23,021 nt of DNA from CAYLUN01 sp964386865 (GTDB lineage Bacteria; Verrucomicrobiota; Kiritimatiellia; RFP12; UBA1067), in NCBI GenBank assembly GCA_964386865.1, contig CAYLUN010000084.1:1-23021 (forward strand), read 5' to 3'. Of this stretch, positions 7,656-15,133 are shown piece after piece. The first letter of the stretch is position 1; every line of letters starts with the position of its first letter. A model generated the notes under the pieces. It made no database searches. It saw only the letters and a program-made list of their open reading frames with translations, and had not been told where the DNA came from. The translations under genes were made by a program, and so were the position numbers.

Positions 7656-9227
7656 ATGAAAGGCGTAGTTAGAGCGCGCTCGGCACCCGTCTTCGGCGCG
7701 GTTGTAGATATCGGATCCACGTTTTTACGGCTTACGATTGCCGAAAAGCGAGGCGATAAGGGAATTGTCGTCGTGGAGCGGGTGGTTCAGTCGGTCCTGA
7801 TCGGGCGGGACGTGGTGAAGGATCGCCGGATCTCGCGGGAAACGGTCGAGCAGAGCGTACAGATACTCGGCACGTTTCTCCTTAAGCTCGGCGAATACGG
7901 CATTCAGCCGGAGGCGGTTCGGGCGGCGGCCTCCTCGGCCGTGAGGCAAGCGGAGAATAGCGAGGCCTTCTTAGACCGGCTGTCGATCGCGTCGCGGATT
8001 CCCTTTCGGATGTTGGATCCTGGTCAAGTGGCCTACTACTACCACTTGGCGTTTCGCGTGATGCGCGAGCGTCAGGCCGGTTGGGAGCGTGGCGGTGTGG
8101 CCGTGCTGGAGATCGGGGGCCTGACCTGTAGCCTCCTGTATCGCAACGAAGGCGAGATTCAGTTTGCGCAGACGTATGGCGTCGGGTCGCTGCGAATCCG
8201 CCAGCAAATGGAGTCGGCCGGCCTGTCGAGCGAGCAACTCATCGAGCTGGCGGAAGGACGGACGCGCGAGATCGCGATCCACCTGCGGCAGAACGTCGGC
8301 GCGGACGGTGTGTTTAGGCTGCTATTGATGGGGCGAGAGATGCGCTATGCGGCCGCACGTTTGCGGGCGTCTGCGGGGACGGCCTCAGCGGCACCCGCCG
8401 TGACGCGGATCTCGGTCGGCGAGTTGAAGCGGCTGGTTCGAAAAGTGGTTCGCGAGTCGGTGGTCGAAGAGGTGCGCTCGTGGCAGATCTCTTATCCGGA
8501 TGCGGAGAATCTCGCGCCGACGCTCTGCATGGCGCTGTCTGTCGCGCGAACCCTGAAGTTGAAAGACGTTTATGTGTGCAACTTGTCTTTCAGCGACGGA
8601 CTGCTGGTCGAGGCGGTGGATAACCCGGTGTGGCTGACCACCATGATGCGCCACGTGATCCGGATCGCGCGCGAGACGGGCGAGAAGTACCTCTACGACA
8701 CGCAGCATGCTGCGCAAGTATCGGAGTCGGCGCTGTCGCTCTTTGACCTGCTGCGCGCCGAGCACTACTGCACGGAGCGTCACCGCCTGCTGCTGGAGAT
8801 CGCGGCGCTGCTCCACGACATCGGGGTCTTCGTCAATGCGCGCGGACACCACAAGCACTCCATGTACCTGATCCGAAACACGGAGTTCATCGGGCTGTCT
8901 GCGGCGGAGATCAACGTGATCGCCCTGATCGCGCGCTATCACCGTAAAGCCCTTCCACAGGCGACGCACCCGGAGTACAGTGCGCTGCCTCAAGTCGACC
9001 GCCTGGTCGTCTGCAAGCTGGCGGCGCTCCTGCGTGTGGCGGATGCGCTGGACCGCGTACATGATCAGAGCCTTGGCCGTCTGCGGTTTGAACTTTCTCC
9101 GGAGGCGCTGATCTGTATACCCGAGCACCGCGTAGAGACCAGCGCGGAACAGGTGGCGCTCGTTGAGAAAGGCGACCTCTTCGAACAGATCTACGGTCGG
9201 CGCTGCTACGTGAGAAACCCCAAGTGA
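7656..9227 (+). CDS. ppx: Ppx/GppA-type phosphatase-like protein with C-terminal HD domain
   Basis: A 523-residue cytoplasmic protein of the exopolyphosphatase/pppGpp phosphohydrolase family, whose usual role is to release phosphate from polyphosphate ends or from pppGpp. The first phosphate loop is kept (DIGST, 18-22), as is a SSAVRQAEN segment (93-101). The catalytic S-G-x-E-E-A region reads DPGQVA (121-126), the second phosphate loop (normally DIGGGS) reads EIGGLT (152-157), and no clear glycine-rich third loop is seen. The C-terminal HD domain looks intact: HAAQVSES, LLHDIG, GHHKHSMYLI, IALIARYHRK and LLRVADALDRVHD. The start is set at ATG 7656, just before the ordinary N-terminus; reading further upstream would run into the previous gene and add 50 unrelated residues. 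The ribosome-binding site is weak. ppk1 follows after 10 bp. It may be a divergent enzyme or a sensor. Confidence 0.82.
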   Translation: MKGVVRARSAPVFGAVVDIGSTFLRLTIAEKRGDKGIVVVERVVQSVLIGRDVVKDRRISRETVEQSVQILGTFLLKLGEYGIQPEAVRAAASSAVRQAENSEAFLDRLSIASRIPFRMLDPGQVAYYYHLAFRVMRERQAGWERGGVAVLEIGGLTCSLLYRNEGEIQFAQTYGVGSLRIRQQMESAGLSSEQLIELAEGRTREIAIHLRQNVGADGVFRLLLMGREMRYAAARLRASAGTASAAPAVTRISVGELKRLVRKVVRESVVEEVRSWQISYPDAENLAPTLCMALSVARTLKLKDVYVCNLSFSDGLLVEAVDNPVWLTTMMRHVIRIARETGEKYLYDTQHAAQVSESALSLFDLLRAEHYCTERHRLLLEIAALLHDIGVFVNARGHHKHSMYLIRNTEFIGLSAAEINVIALIARYHRKALPQATHPEYSALPQVDRLVVCKLAALLRVADALDRVHDQSLGRLRFELSPEALICIPEHRVETSAEQVALVEKGDLFEQIYGRRCYVRNPK

Positions 9228-9237
9228 ACGGTACGGC

Positions 9238-11352
9238 ATGAAACGAGTGAGCACTTCCCGCTTCTCTAATCGAGAGATCAGCTGGCTGGCCTTCAATAGG
9301 CGGGTGTTGGACGAGGGGCGTGATGAGGGCCTACCGTTATTGGAGCGCCTCAAGTTCTTGGCCATCACGGCGTCGAATCTGGATGAGTTTTACATGGTCC
9401 GCGTCGGCGGACTGAAGATCCTGGTGGCCGAGCGCGTGCGGCGCTACGACCTGTCGGGCCTGACGCCCCGGCAGCAGCTAAACCTGGTGACGCGGGAGAT
9501 CCGCCGGTTGGCGATCGACCAGTATGCGCTCTACCGCGAGCTGGTTCCGAAGCTGGCCGAGCGCGGGCTGCGCATCCTCGACCGCGCGGAGTCGCTGTCA
9601 CCCGAGCAGCTCGCGTGGGTTGTGCGCGAGTTCGACGACGTCGTCTTCCCCCTGCTGTCGCCGGTCGCTCTTTCGCCGCTCAGCGACTACCACCCGGCCG
9701 GCCTGCGCCTCCACTGCGCCGTACGCCTCGCGCCGCAGAAAGAGGGCGAGGACGAACGGCTCGCGCTCATCCCGATCGGGCCGAACGTCCCGCGTTTCCT
9801 GCGGGTGCCGGGGTCGGTGGGGGCGTTCTATGTGCCGATCGAGATGGTTGTGTCTCTGCGGTGCCAGCGCTTCTTTGAGCGCTGCGCGGTGTTGGAGTGC
9901 GTGCCGTTTCGCGTGACGCGAAACGCGGATATCGAGTTGCGCGAGGACGTGGCGCCTGACTTGCTGGTCGGGATGCAGGAGCTGCTTGACGAGCGCCGCG
10001 AGACGGTCTGCACGCGGCTCGAGATACACCGCTCGGCTTCGCAGGCGCTGATTCGAGGCCTGCGGGCCTATTTGGGGCTTGAGCACGGCGACGTCTATCC
10101 CGCCGACGACCCGGTTGACCTTCGCGCGTTGCTGCCGCTGTCGCAGGTCGAGGGCTTCGAGAGCCTGCGGGACGAGCAGTGGCAGCCGGTGTCGTCGCCG
10201 TCGGTCGACCTCAAGGAGCCGATCTTCGCGCAGATCGCGGAGCGTGACATCCTGCTGATCCACCCCTACGAATCGTTCGATCCGGTGGTTAAGTTCGTGG
10301 AGGACGCGGCGCAAGACCCGGACGTGATGGCGATCAAGCAGGTGCTCTACCGGACGGCGCCGAACAGCCAGATCATCGAGGCGCTGATTCAGGCGGCGCA
10401 GGCGGGCAAGCACGTGACGGTGCTGATCGAGCTGAAGGCGCGCTTTGACGAGGCGCGAAACATCGCGCAGGCGCAGCGGCTCGAGCGGGCGGGGGTGCAG
10501 GTCATCTACGGCGTGCGCGGTCTGAAGACCCACGCCAAGATCTGCCTGGTCGTGCGGCGCGAGCGCGCGGGAGTGGTGCGATACGTCCATTTCGGCACGG
10601 GCAACTACAACGAGCGTACGGCCGCACTTTACAGCGATGTCGGCTACATGACCTGCCGCCCCGAACTGGGGGCCGACGCGACCGACTTCTTTAACGCGAT
10701 CACCGGCTATTCGCAGCCGCAGAGCCTGCGGCGGCTGGAGATGTCGCCGTTCACGCTTCGGCCGGCCCTGCTCCGCCTGATCGCAAACGAGGCCGCGCGC
10801 GCCGGCAACCGCGAGCGGGCGCTGATTATGCTCAAGATGAACGCGCTCACGGACGAGGCGCTGATCGATGCGCTCTACGCGGCTTCGCGCGCGGGCGTCA
10901 AAGTGCGCCTGAACATCCGCGGCATCTGCTGCCTTCGCCCGGGCGTCAAAGGCCTGAGCGAGAACATCACCGTGGTCAGCGTGATCGACCGTTTCCTCGA
11001 GCACGCGCGCCTGTTCTACTTCTTGGACGGCGGGCGCGGGCAGATGTACATATCCAGCGCAGACGGCATGCCGCGCAACCTCGACAAGCGGGTCGAGCTT
11101 ATGGTGCCGATCCAAGACGAGGCGTGCCGCAAGCGCCTGCTGAAAGTTCTCAGATTATACTTTAAAGACAACGTCAAGGCGCATATGCTGTTGCCCGACG
11201 GTGTGTATCAGCGGTTGGTGCCGGAGGCGGGTGCGGCTCGCGTGCGAAGCCAGCAAGCGCTCTACGACGATGCGCAGTCCGCCGCGCGGGCGCGCGAGCA
11301 GCTGCGGCCGACCATGCTGGTCGTTCACAAGAAGCGGGCGTCACGACGTTAG
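9238..11352 (+). CDS. ppk1: Polyphosphate kinase 1
   Basis: Makes inorganic polyphosphate from the terminal phosphate of ATP, reversibly, as a membrane-associated cytoplasmic enzyme. The 704-residue length is normal for PPK1. The N-terminal domain begins with FSNREISWLAFNRRVLDE and ITASNLDEFYMVRV, typical of the family. The two phospholipase-D-like catalytic domains hold the autophosphorylated histidine in GLKTHAK (His432) and the second catalytic histidine in DRFLEHARL (His589); FGTGNYNERTAALYSDVGYMT is also present. The C-terminus ends in the usual YQRL segment plus a short basic tail. It sits 10 bp after the Ppx-like gene and 19 bp before the phosphofructokinase gene, so the three are probably one operon. 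The upstream ribosome-binding site is poor, suggesting coupling to the preceding gene. Confidence 0.96.
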   Translation: MKRVSTSRFSNREISWLAFNRRVLDEGRDEGLPLLERLKFLAITASNLDEFYMVRVGGLKILVAERVRRYDLSGLTPRQQLNLVTREIRRLAIDQYALYRELVPKLAERGLRILDRAESLSPEQLAWVVREFDDVVFPLLSPVALSPLSDYHPAGLRLHCAVRLAPQKEGEDERLALIPIGPNVPRFLRVPGSVGAFYVPIEMVVSLRCQRFFERCAVLECVPFRVTRNADIELREDVAPDLLVGMQELLDERRETVCTRLEIHRSASQALIRGLRAYLGLEHGDVYPADDPVDLRALLPLSQVEGFESLRDEQWQPVSSPSVDLKEPIFAQIAERDILLIHPYESFDPVVKFVEDAAQDPDVMAIKQVLYRTAPNSQIIEALIQAAQAGKHVTVLIELKARFDEARNIAQAQRLERAGVQVIYGVRGLKTHAKICLVVRRERAGVVRYVHFGTGNYNERTAALYSDVGYMTCRPELGADATDFFNAITGYSQPQSLRRLEMSPFTLRPALLRLIANEAARAGNRERALIMLKMNALTDEALIDALYAASRAGVKVRLNIRGICCLRPGVKGLSENITVVSVIDRFLEHARLFYFLDGGRGQMYISSADGMPRNLDKRVELMVPIQDEACRKRLLKVLRLYFKDNVKAHMLLPDGVYQRLVPEAGAARVRSQQALYDDAQSAARAREQLRPTMLVVHKKRASRR

Positions 11353-11371
11353 CCGCAGAATAGGGGTTGGC

Positions 11372-12532
11372 ATGAAGAGGCAGGCGAAGGCGCGGCGGTG
11401 TATTGGGATTTTGACTGCAGGCGGCGACTGCCCCGGACTCAATGCCGCGATCCGCGCCGTGGCCAAATCGGCGATGCATTACGGGTTCCACGTGGTGGGG
11501 TTTCTGGACGGCTTCCGCGGCTTGGTGGAGAACCGCTTCATCTCGCTCGACGACCGCATGGTTAGCGGCATCCTCACCGTAGGCGGCACCATTCTCGGTT
11601 CAAGCCGCGACAAGCCGCACAAGATGCTGATGGGCGGCTCGGTGATGGACATGACCGACGTGGCGGTCAGCAACGCGCGGCGCCAGCACCTCGACTGCCT
11701 CGTCTGCCTCGGCGGCAATGGAACCCAGAAGAACGCCTACCGGCTGGTACAGCGCGGCGGGCTGAACGTGATCACGCTGCCGAAGACCATCGACAACGAC
11801 GTGGCCATGACAGACGTGTCGTTCGGCTTCGACACCGCGAAGAGCATCGCGACCGAGGCGATCGACCGCCTGCATACGACGGCGACGAGCCATCATCGCA
11901 TCATCGCCGTGGAGCTGATGGGCCACTCGGCCGGCTGGCTGGCGCTGGGCGCGGGAATAGCCGGCGGCGCAGACGTGATCCTGATCCCGGAGATCCGCTA
12001 CGACATTCACGCGATCGCCGAGTTTCTCAACGTGAGGCGGCAGAGCGGCAAGCGCTTTTCCATCATCGCCGTGGCGGAGGGCGCCATGGCGGTCGGCGCG
12101 GTGCCAGATGAAGCGCGTGATGACGAGCCAAAGAAGAATGGCAAGAAGAAGCCCGGACGGCAGCGCGCGGCAACGTCCGGCGAGGTGGTGGTTGGCGGTG
12201 CGCCGGTGATGATTCGCGAGCCGATGGTGAACCGCATCGTGCGGGAGCTACAGGCGCTGACGGGCGTCGAGGCGCGCATGACCCAACTCGGGCACGTCCA
12301 GCGGGGCGGTTCGCCGACGCCGGCAGACCGGCTGCTGTGCACGCGGCTGGGCGCGATGGCTGGCGAGCTGATCGCGGCCCGGCGCTACAACGTCATGGTG
12401 GGGATCAAGGGCGACACCTGCGTCCCCGTGCCGCTTGAGAAAGTCGCCGGCACGGTGCGCACGGTGCCGGTCGACCACCCGTGGATCCAGGCCGCGCGCC
12501 TAGTCGGCACCTGCATGGGCGACCGCGCGTGA
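11372..12532 (+). CDS. pfkA: 6-phosphofructokinase, group III ('mixed-substrate') type
   Basis: Phosphorylates fructose 6-phosphate to fructose 1,6-bisphosphate in glycolysis. The 386-residue protein has the PFK landmarks GILTAGGDCPGLNAAIR, GGTILGSSR, LGGNGTQKNA, LPKTIDNDV, IAVELMGHSAGW, IIAVAEGA and GHVQRGGSPTPADR. The glycine in GGNGT is the ATP-type residue, while the lysine in PKTIDND is typical of pyrophosphate-type enzymes; this combination marks the group III clade, whose phosphoryl donor cannot be read reliably from sequence. A lysine-rich insert of about 25 residues (near 243-266) interrupts the usual loop after IIAVAEGA. ATG 11372 is chosen because AGGGG lies 8 bp upstream and the N-terminus matches the family; an ORF extension upstream would run into ppk1. 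Confidence 0.93.
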   Translation: MKRQAKARRCIGILTAGGDCPGLNAAIRAVAKSAMHYGFHVVGFLDGFRGLVENRFISLDDRMVSGILTVGGTILGSSRDKPHKMLMGGSVMDMTDVAVSNARRQHLDCLVCLGGNGTQKNAYRLVQRGGLNVITLPKTIDNDVAMTDVSFGFDTAKSIATEAIDRLHTTATSHHRIIAVELMGHSAGWLALGAGIAGGADVILIPEIRYDIHAIAEFLNVRRQSGKRFSIIAVAEGAMAVGAVPDEARDDEPKKNGKKKPGRQRAATSGEVVVGGAPVMIREPMVNRIVRELQALTGVEARMTQLGHVQRGGSPTPADRLLCTRLGAMAGELIAARRYNVMVGIKGDTCVPVPLEKVAGTVRTVPVDHPWIQAARLVGTCMGDRA

Positions 12533-12579
12533 CCGCTCCTCGCCGCGGACGGAGTGCTGGCCAAGTGAGCCGAAATCGA

Positions 12580-12594
12580 TCTTCACATTGAAGA
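12580..12594. promoter_or_regulatory. Small dyad in the leader of the DUF4838 gene
   Basis: TCTTCA (12580-12585) and TGAAGA (12589-12594) are exact inverted repeats with a 3-bp centre, 51 bp before the ATG of the DUF4838 gene. The size and position would suit an operator or a small hairpin. Chance is a real alternative, and no promoter could be placed confidently beside it. Confidence 0.25.
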
Positions 12595-12645
12595 CAGGGT
12601 CGTGGAAAGGGCTCGGTGGCAGAGGGTCTTCGCAGAGGCGCGAAC

Positions 12646-14700
12646 ATGAGATACCTTGCTCTCAGAGTGGTTGGACTTCTAGTTGCGCTCGGCGCCGGAG
12701 GCTCGGCAGTGGCGATGGGAGCGGAGCCGTTGGTTCTGGTGAATGCAGGGCAGGGGAGGGCCGCGATCATCTTGGCGAGCAAGCCGTCGTCGTCGGCCAA
12801 GGTTGGAGCGGGTCTGCTCTCGGCACAGCTCGAACGCATTTCCGGCGCAAAGCTGCCCGTGCTTGGCGAAGAGGCTCTGGCCGGGTCAGGAGTCGAGTCC
12901 AATAAGATCCGCGGGACATTCAAAGGGCGCGAATTCGAAGCGTTCATCTTGGTCGGCGAGAGCAGGTTGGCCGGCTTGCTCGGAGTGACTGCGGACGGTC
13001 TCGGCGCGGGCGGCGTGCGCGTGCGAACCTGCGCGAACGCGCTCGTTCTGCTGGGGTCTGATGAGCGCACGCCGTCCGACACCGCAGGCTCGCGCTATGC
13101 GGTCACGACCTTTCTGGAGGAGGCGCTCGGCTTCCGCATGCTCTGGCCCGGCGAACTCGGGTTCGTCGCCCCGTTGCGCCGAACCGTGGCGGTGCCGCCG
13201 CTGGACATCGCGTTCACGCCGCCCATTGTCCAGCGCCGCATCCGCAACAGCCACTACAACGACCGCCTTCAGGTCGGCCTGGACTATCTCGGCGTGTTGA
13301 AGGCGGAGTATGAGCGGGTCGAGGCGGTGACGCTGGGCGGTGACAGCCGCCTGCCGAACTGGTTCGCGTGGCAGCGGCTGGGGGGCGAGATGGATGTGAC
13401 TGCCGGGCATGCTTTCGGCTATGCGTGGGAGAAGTACCACCGCGAACACCCGGAGTGGTTTGCGCAGCAGCCCAACGGTTCGCGCGACTTGTCGAAGCTG
13501 ACGCCGGCGCGTTCCCGCCTGTGCAAAGCGAATCTCGCTCTTATCGACGCGCTTGCGGCCGACACGGTCGCGGATCTGGCGCGCAGCGGCGGCCGCAGCG
13601 CGTCGCTGTGTCCGAACGATGGCGGGCTGGCAACCTTCTGCATGTGTCCCGCGTGCAAGCGGCTCGACCCGCCGGAGGGCCGCCCCGTCACGCTCTCGGA
13701 TAACTCATCGGGCCCGCGGCGCGCCTTCGAATACGTGTCGCTGACCGACCGCATGGTGTGGTTCTGGAACCGCCTAACCGAGCGCATCACGGCCCAAGTT
13801 CCCGGCGCGCGGCTGGCGGTCTACGCGTACAGTTGCTACAAGGCGCCGCCGGTACGCGAGAAACTGCATCCGAGCTTGGCGGTCGGCTTCGTTGGGATGA
13901 GCTACGCCAGCGAGTTGGAGCGGCAGCAGGCTCTCGCGGACTGGGAGGCTTGGTCCAAGGCGACCGGCACGCTCTACTGGCGGCCGAACCTGCTGCTGCT
14001 GGCGAGGCGCGAGGGCGTTCCCGCCCTCTACGCGCACAAGCTTGGCGAGGATCTGGCTCGGTTCGCGCGGCAGTCGCTGAAGGGCACGGACTTTGACTCG
14101 TGCTGCCACAACTGGGCCACGGAGGGGCTGAACTACTACGTGCTCGCGCAGTTGCTGTGGAAGCCCGACGCGAGCGTGGATGCGATTTTGGATGACTACT
14201 GCAAGAGCGGGTTTGGCCAAGGCTGGCACCACGTGCGCCGCTACTTCGAGCGCGTCGAGGCCCTCACTGACGCGGTCGCCGCGAAGGCGTCGCCCATCAC
14301 CGCTCCCTACACGCCGGAGACGGTGGCGGAGTTGTGCGGCCTGCTCGATGCGGCACGGGAGGCCGACGCGGACGCGACCGTGCGCCGCCGCGTGGCCTTC
14401 CTGCGGCGAGGTCTCACCTTTGCGGCGCTCCAGCAGCAGGCTTACGCGTTCCTCGACGCGCATGCGGACAAGGCGCTCTCCGCTGAGGATAAGGCGCAGA
14501 TTATGGCGCTCCAACAGGCGAAATGGACGTTCATGCGCACGTCTTTTCGAGAGGAACCGCTCGCAGTCAACATGCCCATGGTGGCGTGGGGCGGCGAGGG
14601 GCTGTTTCGCAAGTACGGCTGGAAGGGAGCGGCCAACGCAACCCAAGTGGCCGTCGATGCGGACGAAGAGGGCCGCGTCGTGCGGCCGCAAGGGAAATGA
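12646..14700 (+). CDS. Secreted DUF4838 protein, glycoside-hydrolase-like
   Basis: A 684-residue exported protein of the DUF4838 family, found in polysaccharide-degrading bacteria and related in layout to alpha-glucuronidase (GH67-like) proteins. Residues 1-26 form a signal peptide ending near MGAEP. Residues 27-190 are the N-terminal alpha/beta domain (AAIILASKPSSS, FILVGESRLA, YAVTTFLEEALGFRMLWPGE). The DUF4838 barrel-like core lies at about 230-540, with HAFGYAWEKYHREHPEWFA, SLCPNDGG followed by the cysteine cluster CMCPAC (332-337), VWFWNRLTERI and ARLAVYAYSCYKAPP. The remainder is helical. No reaction is established for this type. AGAGG (12634-12638) 7 bp before the ATG selects 12646 over an upstream GTG at 12616. 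The Gfo/Idh remnant follows after 11 bp, so the two were probably co-transcribed. Confidence 0.85.
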   Translation: MRYLALRVVGLLVALGAGGSAVAMGAEPLVLVNAGQGRAAIILASKPSSSAKVGAGLLSAQLERISGAKLPVLGEEALAGSGVESNKIRGTFKGREFEAFILVGESRLAGLLGVTADGLGAGGVRVRTCANALVLLGSDERTPSDTAGSRYAVTTFLEEALGFRMLWPGELGFVAPLRRTVAVPPLDIAFTPPIVQRRIRNSHYNDRLQVGLDYLGVLKAEYERVEAVTLGGDSRLPNWFAWQRLGGEMDVTAGHAFGYAWEKYHREHPEWFAQQPNGSRDLSKLTPARSRLCKANLALIDALAADTVADLARSGGRSASLCPNDGGLATFCMCPACKRLDPPEGRPVTLSDNSSGPRRAFEYVSLTDRMVWFWNRLTERITAQVPGARLAVYAYSCYKAPPVREKLHPSLAVGFVGMSYASELERQQALADWEAWSKATGTLYWRPNLLLLARREGVPALYAHKLGEDLARFARQSLKGTDFDSCCHNWATEGLNYYVLAQLLWKPDASVDAILDDYCKSGFGQGWHHVRRYFERVEALTDAVAAKASPITAPYTPETVAELCGLLDAAREADADATVRRRVAFLRRGLTFAALQQQAYAFLDAHADKALSAEDKAQIMALQQAKWTFMRTSFREEPLAVNMPMVAWGGEGLFRKYGWKGAANATQVAVDADEEGRVVRPQGK

Positions 14701-14711
14701 GAGGTCAACAG

Positions 14712-14999
14712 ATGCAATTCAAAACAGTGTCACGCCGACAGTTCATTGCGGCAAGCGCAGCTTCTTCCTTCGGCTTTACGATCCTGCCTCGCCATGTGCT
14801 GGGCGCGCCGGGGGTGACGCCGCCTTCGGGCAAGCTGAACGTGGGCTGTATCGGCATCGGCGGGCAGGGCGGGGGAGTGACCAAGGAGCTGGCCTCCTTC
14901 GCGAACGTGAATATCGCCGCGCTGTGCGCCAAAAACGCGCCCGAGGCCGAGGCGCTGATCCGCAAGCACTACCGCAAGGGATTTGAGCTGCCGGTGTGA
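14712..14999 (+). pseudogene. Gfo/Idh/MocA oxidoreductase remnant with in-frame internal deletion
   Basis: Only 95 codons remain of a gene type that normally encodes about 400-450 residues. The N-terminus is intact: a Tat signal (SRRQFIAASAASSFGFTILP, residues 7-26) and the dinucleotide-binding start KLNVGCIGIGGQGGG (41-55) with its next strand VNIAALC (66-72). The sequence then jumps straight to KNAPEAEALIRKHYRKGFEL, which matches the usual extreme C-terminus of these Tat-exported dehydrogenases. The join lies near 14928, and the frame is kept to the natural stop. The substrate domain and most of the Rossmann domain are gone, so NAD-dependent activity is not possible. AGAGG (14700-14704) still provides a good ribosome-binding site. 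An assembly collapse could give the same picture. Confidence 0.8.
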
Positions 15000-15015
15000 G
15001 GGGCGCCGCCCCGTC

Positions 15016-15114
15016 GGCGTCCGCGGACGGCAGGGGCTGCCGTCCCTACCGGGGCAAGGCGGACTGCAGGGGCTGCCGTCCCTACCGGGGCAAGGCGGAC
15101 GGCAGGGTCTGCCG
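15016..15114. repeat. 36-bp tandem repeat, about 2.5 copies, with REP-like sequence
   Basis: A 36-bp unit starting GCGGACGGCAGGGGCTGCCG runs 15023-15058, repeats at 15059-15094 with one base changed (GCGGACTG), and restarts at 15095 before decaying near 15114. The palindrome CGTCCGCGGACG (15018-15029) marks the left edge. The stretch 15016-15051 recurs exactly, in inverted orientation, at 19723-19758. It fills the gap between the Gfo/Idh remnant and the GH42-like gene. There are no spacers, so it is not a CRISPR array. Confidence 0.85.
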
Positions 15115-15133
15115 GATTGTGTGAGTAAGTGAT

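Noticed and set aside
7645..7659. Five-codon mini-ORF overlapping the Ppx start
   Set aside because: ATG AGA TCC CTA TGA overlaps the ATG of the Ppx-like gene as ATGA, but it has no ribosome-binding site of its own and could easily be chance.
15023..15114. CRISPR-like array
   Set aside because: The 36-bp unit fits a CRISPR repeat length, but copies abut directly with no spacers, and no cas genes are nearby.
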